Positions 44,726 through 53,563 of a stretch of 64,000 nt of DNA are shown here, in pieces. The stretch's first letter is position 1, and each line of letters opens with the position of its first letter. This stretch comes from JANQOH01 sp965200095 (GTDB lineage Bacteria; Pseudomonadota; Alphaproteobacteria; UBA7887). The notes beneath the pieces are model-generated. The model saw nothing but the letters and a program-made list of their open reading frames with translations, was not told the origin of the DNA and searched no databases. Where the stretch lies: NCBI GenBank assembly GCA_965200095.1, contig OZ241350.1:2728001-2792000 (forward strand). Reading direction: 5' to 3'. The position numbers were made by a program, and so were the translations under genes.

Positions 44726-45925
44726 ATGATGAAGATCGCTTCCGTCGAAACCCTGCATGCGGATGCGGGGTGGCGCAACTTCTCGTTCTGCAAGATTACG
44801 ACCGATGACGGCGTGGTCGGCTGGAGCGAGTTCCAGGAGGGGTTCGGCTCTCCGGGCGTGACGGCGGCGATAGAATCGCTCGCGGCGCAGGTCGTCGGCG
44901 AGGACGCGCGAGCGCCCGAACGCCTCTACTGGCTGCTCTACGCGGCGACGCGCCCGGCGGCGGGCGGCGTAGTGGGCCAGGCGATCGGCGCCATTGAGAA
45001 CGCCCTCCTCGACATCAAGGCGAAGCATTACGGAATCCCCGTCCACGAATTGCTCGGCGGGGCGGTGCGCGACCGGGTGCGGGTCTACTGGTCGCATTGC
45101 GGCACCTACCGCATACAGGACCCGGACGCGCACGCCGCGCCGCCCCTGACCTCGCTCGACGATGTGCGCGCGCAGGGGCGCGAGGCGCGCGAGGCGGGCT
45201 TCACCGGCCTGAAGACCAACGTGTTCCTTTTCGACGACGGGCCGCGGCTCTGGGCGCCGGGCTTCAACATGCCCTCCGGCAAGCCCGACCTGAACGTCGA
45301 GCGCAAGGTCATCGACGCGCTGCGGGCGCAGATCGAAGCGTTCCGCGAGGGCGCCGGCCCCGACATGGACATATTGCTGGACCTCAACTTCAACTTCCGC
45401 ACCGAGGGGCTGTTGCAGATCGTGGACGCGCTCGACCCGTACAAACTGTTCTGGTACGAGATCGACTCCTACGACCCGATCGGCCTCGCCGAGGTGCGCC
45501 GCGCCTCGCGGACGCCCATCGCCGGCGGCGAGACGCTGATCGGCCTGCGCGAGTTCAAGCCCTATTTCGACAACCGCTCGATGGACGTGGCGATTATCGA
45601 CGCGGTGTGGAACGGCGTCGCGCAGTCCATGAAAATCGCGGCCTTTGCGGAAGCCTGCGAGATCAACGTCGCGCCGCACAACTTCTACGGCCACCTGTGC
45701 TCGATGATGAACGTCCACTTCGCCGCCGCCGTGCCGAACCTGCGCATCATGGAGATCGACGTCGATCAGGTGCCGTGGCGGGACTCGCTGTTCACCGCCG
45801 CGCCGCAGATCGAGAACGGCCATGTCGTCGTGCCCGATACCCCCGGCTGGGGGTGCGAACCCGACGAAAAGGCGCTCGCCGCGCACCCGCCCCGGGGCGC
45901 CCGCGGCATCACCCACCGGCGCTAG
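44726..45925 (+). CDS. enolase-superfamily dehydratase (mandelate racemase/galactonate dehydratase type)
   Basis: The 399-residue enzyme has the N-terminal capping domain and a C-terminal barrel with metal ligands Asp (DILLDLNFNF), Glu (FWYEIDSYDP) and Glu (IAGGETLIG). The catalytic His is in NVAPHNFYGHLCSM. These fit acid-sugar dehydratases or racemases; the sugar or hydroxyacid is unknown. The start is ATG at 44726 (44729 is also possible), 29 bases after the aminotransferase stop. Confidence 0.88.
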   Translation: MMKIASVETLHADAGWRNFSFCKITTDDGVVGWSEFQEGFGSPGVTAAIESLAAQVVGEDARAPERLYWLLYAATRPAAGGVVGQAIGAIENALLDIKAKHYGIPVHELLGGAVRDRVRVYWSHCGTYRIQDPDAHAAPPLTSLDDVRAQGREAREAGFTGLKTNVFLFDDGPRLWAPGFNMPSGKPDLNVERKVIDALRAQIEAFREGAGPDMDILLDLNFNFRTEGLLQIVDALDPYKLFWYEIDSYDPIGLAEVRRASRTPIAGGETLIGLREFKPYFDNRSMDVAIIDAVWNGVAQSMKIAAFAEACEINVAPHNFYGHLCSMMNVHFAAAVPNLRIMEIDVDQVPWRDSLFTAAPQIENGHVVVPDTPGWGCEPDEKALAAHPPRGARGITHRR

Positions 45926-46240
45926 ACGCGCCGGGCGTCGGAAGAACTGCGGATCGCGCGCCCGTTGCGGCTGTGCGCAATGCGATTGAAGCGGTGCCGC
46001 CAGCGGTTCTCATCATGGCGATGGACACGCCCTCCCCTGGGAGCGCCGGCGTCTCGCCGGCATGCGCGCGAAGCGTGCGACGACACAGATGCCGGCGAGA
46101 CGCCGGCGCTCCCAGGGGCGGCCGCGACCGGTCCGCCGCATCGCTACGGGCCAAAATGAGAATTGCTGCGACGCCGCGCGGTTGCTATACGCTGGCCGCA
46201 TCGGAAAGAACGCTGAGCCGCCGGGGACGGGAGGGCCGAC
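45926..46240. other. non-coding gap with a long palindromic element
   Basis: No gene is supported in these 315 bases. It holds the element at 46005-46166, and the ribosome-binding region of the LLM oxidoreductase gene follows at the right end. Confidence 0.6.
46005..46166. repeat. palindromic MITE-like element with a 30-base perfect inverted repeat
   Basis: Perfect inverted arms of 30 bases lie at 46034-46063 and 46089-46118, starting CCCCTGGGAGCGCCGGCGTC on the left, around a 25-base loop. Outer ends are also inverted: GGTTCTCATCATGGCGATGG at 46005 and, reading in from the right, GCAATTCTCATTTTGGCCC. Parts of the outer ends recur at 11716, 24300 and 24778. Confidence 0.75.
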
Positions 46241-47077
46241 ATGGACATCGGGGCATTCATCTTCGCGACCGACTACGCGATCCGCATCGACGAACTCGCG
46301 CGCGAATTGGAAGCGCGCGGTTTCGAGTCGCTGTTCGTGCCCGAACACACGCATATCCCGGCGAGCCGCAAGTCGCCCTTCCCGGGCGGCGGCGACCTGC
46401 CCCGGGAGTATTCGCATACGCACGACCCGTTCGTGTCGCTGTCGTTCGCCGCTGCGGCGACGGAGACGCTCAAGCTCGGCACCGGCATTTGCCTCGTCCC
46501 GCAGCGCGACCCCATCGTGACGGCGAAGGCCGTGGCCAGCCTCGACGCGCTTTCCGGCGGGCGGTTCATCCTCGGCATGGGCGGCGGCTGGAACGTCGAG
46601 GAGATGGAGGACCACGGCGCGCAATACGGCACGCGCTTCGCATTGTTGCGGGAGCGGGTGCTGGCCATGAAGGCCCTCTGGACCGATGAAGAGGCGGAAT
46701 TCCACGGCGAATTCGTGGATTTCGACCCCTGCTGGGCCTATCCGAAGCCGGCGCAGAAACCGCATCCGCCCTTGCTGCTCGGCGGCGAGAGCGATTATAC
46801 GCTGCGGCGCGTCGTGGATTTCTGCGACGGCTGGTTTCCGCGCGGGCGCGGCGGGTTCGACGCCGCCGCCGGCATCGGGCGCCTACGCCGCATCGCCGAC
46901 GAGGCGGGCCGCGACATGGCCGAACTGTCGGTGAGCGTGTTCGGCGCGAAGCCGGACGCGCAGGCGATGGAGGAATACCGGCAGGCGGGAGTCTCCCGGG
47001 CGATCGTCGGCCTCCCGTCGAACGGCCGCGACGACATCCTCCGCCGCCTGGACAAGCACGCAGGATTGCTGGAGTAG
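46241..47077 (+). CDS. LLM-class F420-dependent oxidoreductase
   Basis: The 278-residue TIM-barrel enzyme belongs to the luciferase-like (LLM) group of the TIGR03619 type. ARELEARGFESLFVPEHTHI lies near the start, LGTGICLVPQRDPIVTAK at about residues 85-102, and GGRFILGMGGGWNVEEMEDH follows. Relatives use F420 or FMN to reduce or oxidise small substrates. Substrate and cofactor here are not proven. It follows the dehydratase gene on the same strand with the palindromic element between. Confidence 0.87.
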   Translation: MDIGAFIFATDYAIRIDELARELEARGFESLFVPEHTHIPASRKSPFPGGGDLPREYSHTHDPFVSLSFAAAATETLKLGTGICLVPQRDPIVTAKAVASLDALSGGRFILGMGGGWNVEEMEDHGAQYGTRFALLRERVLAMKALWTDEEAEFHGEFVDFDPCWAYPKPAQKPHPPLLLGGESDYTLRRVVDFCDGWFPRGRGGFDAAAGIGRLRRIADEAGRDMAELSVSVFGAKPDAQAMEEYRQAGVSRAIVGLPSNGRDDILRRLDKHAGLLE

Positions 47078-47175
47078 CGGACCGGCGCGCTCATGCCCAG
47101 CTCCGGCGTCTGCGTAAGCGGAAGCGGGTGAATTTGGGAAATTGCGCCGATCCGGGTTCAAGTTCGTCCATTATG

Positions 47176-47360
47176 CGGCCTCTGCGCAAGGCCCGGATTT
47201 TTTCGGGGTCCGGTCGCGTCCTCGGCGGTTGCCTGTTCGCCTCGATGTCCGTCGGCGTCGCGAGGCGTCGACGGGATGACCGGGGGCGCCTCGATTCGAT
47301 CCGGCTTGTCGTTGTCCGGATATGTTCGTTTCGCGAAAGAGCGTGTGAAAAAATCGGACG
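47176..47360. repeat. repeat B copy 2
   Basis: The stretch matches copy 1 at 12134-12300 from GCCTCTGCGCAAGGCCCGGA to GCGAAAGAGCGTGTGAAAAA. It cuts off the 3' end of the IS630-type gene that follows on the minus strand. Confidence 0.75.
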
Positions 47361-48076
47361 GTCTTGCCGCGCGACCCGCAGGCCGCCCCGAAAAGGTAGC
47401 GGTAGCCATAGCGATGGTCGCGCACGATGCGCGGGCGCGATCCGCGACGCGCCCACAAGCGCGACATCATGCCCTTCCGACCGACCCGGGCCTCATCCTG
47501 AAACCACACCTCCACAGGCTGCGACAGCGCGCTCGACCCCAACATCTCGCGCACCCGCGCCCTCACCCGAACCGCGAACTCCGACCGGAACTGCGAACGC
47601 GCAACCGCGTCCCCGCGCGGGTGCTCCGGGCGCCCCGAAAGGCGGCGAAACCCCTCCCTCCGAAGCAGCTGGCGAACGCTCTCGTCCGCATAAGCCACCC
47701 CGAAGGCCTCCTCGATCTTGCGACGAATGTCGCGAACACGCCACCGAACAACACCGTCGCGCGCCGGCTCCGGTCCCGCCTCCACCCAACCCCGCACAAC
47801 CGACAACTGCTCCTCATCGAGAAAACACGCACGACCGACGCGACGACGATCCCGAAGACCCTCCGGACCCTCCGCGTTGTAGCGATGCGCCCAGTCGCGA
47901 ACCGCCTGACGATCCATCCCCGTCAGCCGACCCGCCTCCGCGCGACCGACGCCCTCCAGAACCAACGCTGCCATCGAAAGACGCGCGTTCTGCCGCGCGT
48001 CCTTCCCCGAACGCGCAAGAGACCGCAAATCCTCCGCCGTGTGCGTCGTCCGCGTGACCTTCACCGCCGCAGGCAT
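47358..48076 (-). pseudogene. IS630-family transposase truncated by repeat B
   Basis: The first 240 residues are intact. A helix-turn-helix (ALVLEGVGRAEAGRLTGMDR) is followed by LRREGFRRLSGRPEHPRGD and the first Asp of the DDE centre in VWFQDEARVGRKGMMSRLWA, then YLFGAACGSRGKT. At about 47358 the frame passes into repeat B, so the last catalytic residues are lost. The start MPAAVKVTRTTHTAEDLRSL is at 48076. The matching 3' half of a related copy is at 31439-31769. Confidence 0.85.
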
Positions 48077-48117
48077 CCAAACCCCCGAAACCCATCCCCA
48101 AACACAACATATGGACC

Positions 48118-49119
48118 ATGAAAACGCCCGGAACTCAAAACCTTCCCAGTGAGCCAAACCCAAACGGGTTTGGTATAAGACGCGGTTCGGCGTCGAATCC
48201 TCCCCTCTTGTCGGTCGTTGTGCCCTGTTACGACGAGGAAGCTGTCATAAACTTGACTCATGCCCGCCTTTCCGGCGTGCTGGACGGCCTGTCCGGCGTC
48301 GCCTGGGAGATACTTTACGTCGATGACGGCAGTGGCGACTCCACGCCGGACTTGCTGCGGGAGTTCGCGCGTGTCGATTCGCGTGTTCGGGTGCTCGCCC
48401 TGTCGCGCAATTTCGGGCACCAGACGGCGCTTACCGCCGGCTTGACGGAGGCGACCGGCGACATCGTGGCGATTATCGACGCCGACTTGCAGGATCCGCC
48501 GGAAATCATCGCCGAAATGCTGGAGCGCTGGCGCGCCGGCGCCGATGTCGCTTACGGCCGACGCATCGCGCGCGCCGGAGAGACCGCATTCAAGCGCTGG
48601 ACGGCGGCAGCGTTCTATCGCGTTCTCGCCTTTTTCTCCGATGCGCCCATCCGTATCGATTCCGGCGATTTCCAGCTCATGGACCGCAGTGTCGTGGACG
48701 CCCTGGCGGCCATGCCCGAGCGCGACCGCTTCGTGCGCGGCCTGGTGGCGTGGGCCGGCTTCCGTCAGGAAGCTGTCCCCTACCGGCGGGACCCGCGCGC
48801 TGCGGGCGAGACCAAATACCCGTTGCGCAAGATGCTGCGCTTCGCCGCGAGCGGGGTCGTGTCGTTCTCCCTGGCGCCGCTGCGGCTTGCGACGTGGCTG
48901 GGGTTTCTCGTCTCCGGGGCGGCGGGAGCGGGCATCGTCTACGCTCTGGCGCTCAGGCTGTTCGGCGATTCATGGGTCACAGGCTGGACGTTGCTCTTTA
49001 TTTCCATACTGTTCCTCGGCGGCATCCAGCTCACGATGATCGGCGTTGTCGGAGAGTATGTCGGTCGCATTTACGGGGAGGCGAAAAGGCGGCCGCTGAT
49101 CTGGTTCGGACACATGTGA
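48118..49119 (+). CDS. GT2 glycosyltransferase of the GtrB/DPM1 type
   Basis: The 333-residue enzyme likely transfers a sugar from a nucleotide donor to a polyprenyl phosphate carrier. The GT2 domain has VVVPCYDEE (about residues 33-41), YVDDGSGD and the metal-binding IIDADLQDPP. Two C-terminal membrane helices follow (about 255-280 and 290-315), ending GEYVGRIYGEAKRRPL. The first 30 residues are doubtful because the gene starts next to an IS630 relic and an alternative TTG start lies near 48209. The last residues, WFGHM, come from the end of the IS481 element, so the natural C-terminus is probably lost. Confidence 0.82.
   Translation: MKTPGTQNLPSEPNPNGFGIRRGSASNPPLLSVVVPCYDEEAVINLTHARLSGVLDGLSGVAWEILYVDDGSGDSTPDLLREFARVDSRVRVLALSRNFGHQTALTAGLTEATGDIVAIIDADLQDPPEIIAEMLERWRAGADVAYGRRIARAGETAFKRWTAAAFYRVLAFFSDAPIRIDSGDFQLMDRSVVDALAAMPERDRFVRGLVAWAGFRQEAVPYRRDPRAAGETKYPLRKMLRFAASGVVSFSLAPLRLATWLGFLVSGAAGAGIVYALALRLFGDSWVTGWTLLFISILFLGGIQLTMIGVVGEYVGRIYGEAKRRPLIWFGHM
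48154..48173. repeat. 20-base palindrome at the IS630/GT2 boundary
   Basis: CCAAACCC and GGGTTTGG are perfect inverted arms around AAAC, followed by TATA. It lies in the doubtful N-terminus of the glycosyltransferase and may be part of the IS630 end. Confidence 0.5.
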
Positions 49120-49192
49120 GACGCGGGGCTTGAAGGCGGGGCGGGGGTCTCCGAAGCTGTTTGGTGTGAGGAAACAGCCAACGGAGGCCCCC

Positions 49193-50236
49193 ATGCAGGT
49201 TGTTGGCCTGCCGAGACAGATTACACAAGGAGCACGCCTGGCGTCGCGTCTGTGCGCCGCTGAGCGTAGCGAAGGGGCGCACAGACGCGACGCCATCGAA
49301 CGCTGGAAGCAGGCCCGCGCGGACGGCCTGAACGCCCGCTCGGCGGCGGCTGCGGTCGGAGTGCCCCTGTCGACCCTCTACCGCTGGCAAAAACGCGCCC
49401 AAAGCGGGCGCCTCGAACCGCTCTCGCGCCGCCCCCGCCGCGTGCGCCGGGCACAATGGTCGTCGGCTCTGCTCGCGGCCGTGCGCGAGGCCCGCAACGA
49501 CTATCCCATGTGGGGAAAGGCCAAAATCGCCGTCCTCATCCAACGCCAGGGCTTCGACGCCAGCGAAAGCACCATCGGCCGCATCCTCAAAACCCTCGTC
49601 GAAAAAGGGGACGTCTTCCCCGTCCCCGACCTCCGCCGAAACGCCCCCCGCGCCGCACGACGAAAACGCCCCCGGGCCACGCGCCTGCCCAAAGGACGCA
49701 AACCCTCCCGGCCCGGAGAAATCGTCCAGCTCGACACCCTCTCCATAACCCGAACCGCAGGACGACCCACCATCAAGCAGTTCACCGCATACGACCCCGT
49801 CACCCGCTGGACATGCGCGCAAGCCTGGAGGCGCGCAACCGCTCACAACGCCAAACGCTTCCTCGACAAACTCCAGGAAGACATGCCCTTCCCCATCCGA
49901 GCCATCCAGGTCGATGGCGGCGCCGAATTCAAAGCCGACTTCGAACGCGAATGCCAAAGCAGGGGAATCGACCTCTTCGAACTCCCGCCCCGATCCCCCA
50001 AACTCAACGGCTCCGTCGAACGCAACAACGGCGCATGGCGATATGAGTTCTACGCAACATGGGACCTCCCCGACAACGACCTCAACCGAATCAACCGCTG
50101 GGTCGACGCCTTCGCCGACGAGTTCAACAACTTCCGACCCCACCAGGCCCTCGACAACCGCACCCCCGCTCAATACCTTCAATCCCTCACAGCAAACGAG
50201 ACCCCCACCGACCGCCCCACGTCTCATATGTCGTGA
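49193..50236 (+). CDS. IS481-family transposase
   Basis: The 347-residue protein has an N-terminal helix-turn-helix (SAAAAVGVPLSTLYRWQKRA) and an integrase-type DDE domain: Asp in IVQLDTLSI, Asp in IQVDGGAEF and Glu in LNGSVERNNGAW. The ATG at 49193 follows ACGGAGG. An in-frame block at about 49235-49300 (LCAAERSEGAHRRDA) is formed by a perfect 19-base inverted repeat and seems to be an insertion into the N-terminal part. Confidence 0.9.
   Translation: MQVVGLPRQITQGARLASRLCAAERSEGAHRRDAIERWKQARADGLNARSAAAAVGVPLSTLYRWQKRAQSGRLEPLSRRPRRVRRAQWSSALLAAVREARNDYPMWGKAKIAVLIQRQGFDASESTIGRILKTLVEKGDVFPVPDLRRNAPRAARRKRPRATRLPKGRKPSRPGEIVQLDTLSITRTAGRPTIKQFTAYDPVTRWTCAQAWRRATAHNAKRFLDKLQEDMPFPIRAIQVDGGAEFKADFERECQSRGIDLFELPPRSPKLNGSVERNNGAWRYEFYATWDLPDNDLNRINRWVDAFADEFNNFRPHQALDNRTPAQYLQSLTANETPTDRPTSHMS
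49241..49295. repeat. perfect 19-base inverted repeat inside the transposase gene
   Basis: GGCGTCGCGTCTGTGCGCC at 49241-49259 and its exact complement at 49277-49295 flank a 17-base loop. The repeat keeps the reading frame open. Confidence 0.85.
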
Positions 50237-50247
50237 ACCAGTACACG

Positions 50248-50455
50248 GCGTTTCCGTAAGAAAAACGGGCCGATATCGTGGACGGCCGCCTCTGGATTCC
50301 CTTATCGAGCGTGTGAAGAAAATTGAACACCCCTACAAACACTCGTCATTCCCGCGAAAGCGGGAATCTGGACCGCGCGCCCGAAATAATAACTCGTTCT
50401 TTATTGCGGAAACACTGTAATAGATTCCCGCTTTCGCGGGAATGACGAGTACTAT
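50248..50455. repeat. repeat A copy 4 (tandem, first unit inverted)
   Basis: Two units lie side by side. The first is inverted and partial (CGTTTCCGTAAGAAAAACGG then TGGACGGCCGCCTCTGGATT). The second has both palindromic arms (about 50346 and 50423). The IS1380 element begins directly at its right border, at 50456. Confidence 0.7.
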
Positions 50456-52111
50456 TAGCCCGGATTTCTCATAGTTTTTGAGTGCATCGGGGTTCTGCCT
50501 GCGATATATTGTTCTTGATCAAGGACTTATATCCGGGCAGAGGAGTTCCCCGATGCTGGCGGAGTGTAGCGCGGCGAGTGGGGCTTTCCAGGCGGTTTCG
50601 GGACGCAAGGCGGTTGCGGAGTTCGATGGCGGTTCGGTGACGTCGGACGCGGGGGCGCTGCTTCTCGGCCGCGCGGACGCGGCGGTGGGTCTGGTGGATC
50701 GTCTTGCGGCTTGCTTTGAGGATCATCGCGATCCGCAGTTTGTCGAGCACGATGTCCGGACGCTTGTGGGGCAGCGGGTGTTCGGGATTGCGCCAGGATA
50801 CGAGGACCCGGTCGATCACGATGTGTTGCGCCACGATCCGATTATGGCGGTTCTTGCGGGGAAGTTGCGGTCGAAGCGTTCGGATTGCGCGCCGGTTGCG
50901 GGGAAGTCGACGCTGAACCGGCTTGAGCTGGGCGGTATGTGTCCTTCGGGCGACTGCAAGATCGTGCATGATTGTTCGGCGATTGAGGATTTGTTTGTGA
51001 TGCTGTTCGTGGAGGCGCACGACCGGGTTCCGGAGGAGGTTATCCTGGATTTCGACGCGACGGACGATCCGGTTCACGGGACGCAGGAGGGTCGGTTTTT
51101 CCACGGCTATTACGACTGCTATTGCTATCTGCCTCTTTATGTGTTCGGCGGTCGCCATCTTCTGGCGGCGAAACTGCGTCCTGCGAATATCGACGGCGCG
51201 GCCGGGGCGGTGGAGGAGGCGGCGCGGATTGTGTCCGGGTTGCGGGCGCACTGGCCGGATGTGCGGGTTCTGTTGCGGGCCGATTCGGGTTTCGCGCGCG
51301 ATGCGTTGATGTCGTGGTGCGAGGCCAACGGGGTGAGTTACCTGTTGGGTCTGGCTCGGAACAAGCGTCTGGAGGCGGAGGTTGCGGACGATCCGGCTTG
51401 CGCCGGGGCGGAGAGCCGACGCGCCGGCGGGCCGCGTCGGCGCTTCAGGGACTTCATGTGGCGCACACGCGAGAGCTGGGGCTGTGCGCGCCGCGTCGTC
51501 GCCAGGGCCGAATGGACCCATGGCAAGGCCAATCCGCGCTTCGTCGTCACCTCGCTCGGCGCCAATGAATACAACGCCCGGCGCCTCTACGAGGACCTCT
51601 ACTGCCAACACGGCGAGATGGAAAATCGCATCAAGGAATGCCAACTCGACCTGTTCGCCGACCGCACTTCGGCGCATGGCCTGCGCGCCAATCAATTGCG
51701 CCTGTGGTTCGCCTCGATGGCTTACGAGTTGGTCTGCGCCGTGCGCCGCCTCGGCCTCGCCGGCACACGCCTGGCGGCCGCTACCTGCGGCAGTGTGCGT
51801 CTGAAACTGTTCAAGATCGGGGCGCGGGTTCGCGTCAGCGTGCGCCGCATCAGGATCGCCATGGACACCGACCACCCCTTCCGCGAGGAGTTCCGCATCG
51901 CACGAAGACGATTATCCGCCGCCGCGGCATAAAGCGGCGCAAGACAAACCCCTCCCTTCAACAACACGGAAACAGCGCAGAGCAGACCCAACCGCCGAAC
52001 GGCGGGCGCCCCGGCACGCCTCCAAAACGGCAAACCCCACCCAACTCCGCAAGGAATCGCTATCGCTACACCCAAACCCGAAAATCGGATGAGTATGAGA
52101 AATCCGGGCTA
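50456..52111 (+). mobile_element. IS1380-family insertion sequence
   Basis: The 1656-base element has perfect terminal inverted repeats: TAGCCCGGATTTCTCATA at 50456 and its complement ending at 52111. It carries one intact transposase gene and is complete, so it may be mobile. No convincing target duplication is seen. Confidence 0.88.
50553..51932 (+). CDS. IS1380-family transposase
   Basis: The 459-residue protein starts MLAECSAASGAFQAVSGRKA, preceded by GAGGAG. Typical IS1380 features are FDGGSVTSDAGALLL, DFDATDDPVHGTQEG (first Asp), LLRADSGFARDALMSWCEAN (second Asp) and QHGEMENRIKECQLDLFADR (last Glu). The frame is complete. Confidence 0.92.
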   Translation: MLAECSAASGAFQAVSGRKAVAEFDGGSVTSDAGALLLGRADAAVGLVDRLAACFEDHRDPQFVEHDVRTLVGQRVFGIAPGYEDPVDHDVLRHDPIMAVLAGKLRSKRSDCAPVAGKSTLNRLELGGMCPSGDCKIVHDCSAIEDLFVMLFVEAHDRVPEEVILDFDATDDPVHGTQEGRFFHGYYDCYCYLPLYVFGGRHLLAAKLRPANIDGAAGAVEEAARIVSGLRAHWPDVRVLLRADSGFARDALMSWCEANGVSYLLGLARNKRLEAEVADDPACAGAESRRAGGPRRRFRDFMWRTRESWGCARRVVARAEWTHGKANPRFVVTSLGANEYNARRLYEDLYCQHGEMENRIKECQLDLFADRTSAHGLRANQLRLWFASMAYELVCAVRRLGLAGTRLAAATCGSVRLKLFKIGARVRVSVRRIRIAMDTDHPFREEFRIARRRLSAAAA

Positions 52112-52177
52112 GCTACATGAGCGCCCGACGCCGAACCGGCGACGGGCCGTTGCGTCGCAGTCGATGGGCAAGCCCGT

Positions 52178-53563
52178 TCAGCGCGACGTGTCGATGCCGA
52201 GCAGGAGTTCGGGCAGCCACAGGGCCAGGGCGGGGAACGAGATCACCGTGAGCAAGCCGATCAGCTGCAAACTCACGAAGGGGATGATGCCCCTGTAGAT
52301 CTGCTGGATGCGGACGTGTTCCGGCGCCACGCCCTTCATGTAGAAGAGCGCAAAACCGAAAGGCGGAGTCAGGAACGATGTCTGAAGATTCACCGCCAGC
52401 AGGATCGCGATCCAGGGGATGATGTTGTCCACCCCCGGAATATGCGCGCCGAAATCCATCGTCTTCATGATCGGCAGGAACAGCGGCAGCACGATCAACG
52501 TGATCTCGATCCAGTCGAAGAAGAAGCCGAGCAGGAAGACGATCGCCATCATCAGGACCAGAAGACCCCACGACCCCAGGCCCAGGCCCTGCACATAGTG
52601 CTCCACCAGGTCGTCGCCGCCGAGCGAGCGATAGACGTAGGAGAACGCCGTAGCGCCGATCAGGATGCCGAAGATCATGCCGATGGTGAGCGCCGAACGC
52701 GTCGAGACGTCCTTCAGAACGCCGTAGGTCAGCTTGCGGTTCATTATGGCGAGGAGGATCGCGCCCAGCGCGCCCACGCCCGCCGCCTCGGTGGGCGTCG
52801 CCAGGCCGGCGAAGATCGACCCGAGCACCAGCACGATGAGCATGATCGGCGGGATGAAGCTCTTGAGGATCATCATCGTGAGCGCCGCACGGGTCCCCGG
52901 CCCCAGCTCCGCGGGGAGCGGCGGGGCGAGCGCCGGCTGGATCTTCGAGCGGATGAAAATGTAGACGAGATAGAGACCGGAAAGCACGATGCCCGGAAGC
53001 ACCGCGGCCAGGAACAGGCTGCCGACCGAGATCGCCAGCAGGTCCGCCATGATCACGAGCATGATGCTCGGCGGAATCAGGATCCCGAGAGTGCCCGAAG
53101 CGGCGATGGTGCCGGTGGCGAGGGGGATATCGTAGCCCCGGTCGAGCATCACCGGCAGCGCCAGCAGGGTCATCATCACCACCGAGGCGCCGATGATCCC
53201 CGTCGTCGCGGCCATGATGGTGCCCATGATGGTGACCGACATCGCCAGCCCGCCGGGAGTGCGCCGCAACAGCACCTGCAGGCAGTGGAGCAGGTCGTTG
53301 GCGACGCCCGACCGTTCCAGCATGGTGCCCATGAAGATGAACATCGGCACCGCGACGAGGATCGGGTTCTCCGCCGCCGTCCCCCATATCCGCAGGTTCA
53401 CATTGTAGAATTCGGTGAATTTGAAGACATCGTAATATATGCCGATGCCGCCGTAGACGACGGCGAGCCCGCCGAGCACCCACGCGACGGGGTAACCGCT
53501 GAACAGCAGGATGGCCAGCGACAGGAACATGAAGACGGGGAGAAGTTCCACATAGTCCATCAC
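52178..53563 (-). CDS. dctM: TRAP transporter large permease
   Basis: The 461-residue protein has about twelve membrane segments, the GTAAENPILVAVPMFIFMG region and GTLGILIPPSIMLVI, all typical of DctM. It carries carboxylates, taurine or similar solutes with sodium, together with a small permease and a periplasmic binding protein. It overlaps the dctQ stop/start by four bases. No binding protein (DctP) gene is present in the window. Confidence 0.93.
   Translation of the reverse strand: MMDYVELLPVFMFLSLAILLFSGYPVAWVLGGLAVVYGGIGIYYDVFKFTEFYNVNLRIWGTAAENPILVAVPMFIFMGTMLERSGVANDLLHCLQVLLRRTPGGLAMSVTIMGTIMAATTGIIGASVVMMTLLALPVMLDRGYDIPLATGTIAASGTLGILIPPSIMLVIMADLLAISVGSLFLAAVLPGIVLSGLYLVYIFIRSKIQPALAPPLPAELGPGTRAALTMMILKSFIPPIMLIVLVLGSIFAGLATPTEAAGVGALGAILLAIMNRKLTYGVLKDVSTRSALTIGMIFGILIGATAFSYVYRSLGGDDLVEHYVQGLGLGSWGLLVLMMAIVFLLGFFFDWIEITLIVLPLFLPIMKTMDFGAHIPGVDNIIPWIAILLAVNLQTSFLTPPFGFALFYMKGVAPEHVRIQQIYRGIIPFVSLQLIGLLTVISFPALALWLPELLLGIDTSR

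Larger units (their letters stand above)
49103..50239 (+). mobile_element. IS481-family insertion sequence
   Basis: The element is about 1.14 kb with imperfect ends. The left end reads GGTTCGGACACATGTGAGAC; the right end, read inward on the minus strand, is GGTTCACGACATATGAGACG. It carries one intact transposase gene. Single copies of its end occur at 4245 and 11988. Its left end supplies the stop codon of the glycosyltransferase gene. Confidence 0.75.

Noticed and set aside
45097..46689. 530-codon frame overlapping the dehydratase and LLM genes
   Set aside because: It spans the palindromic element and uses the wrong frame of two conserved genes. The AGVSPA-type part comes from the hairpin arms.
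47128..48057. Plus-strand 309-codon open frame opposite the IS630 relic
   Set aside because: It is Pro/Arg/Ser-rich, carries no motif and is the shadow of the transposase gene on the minus strand.
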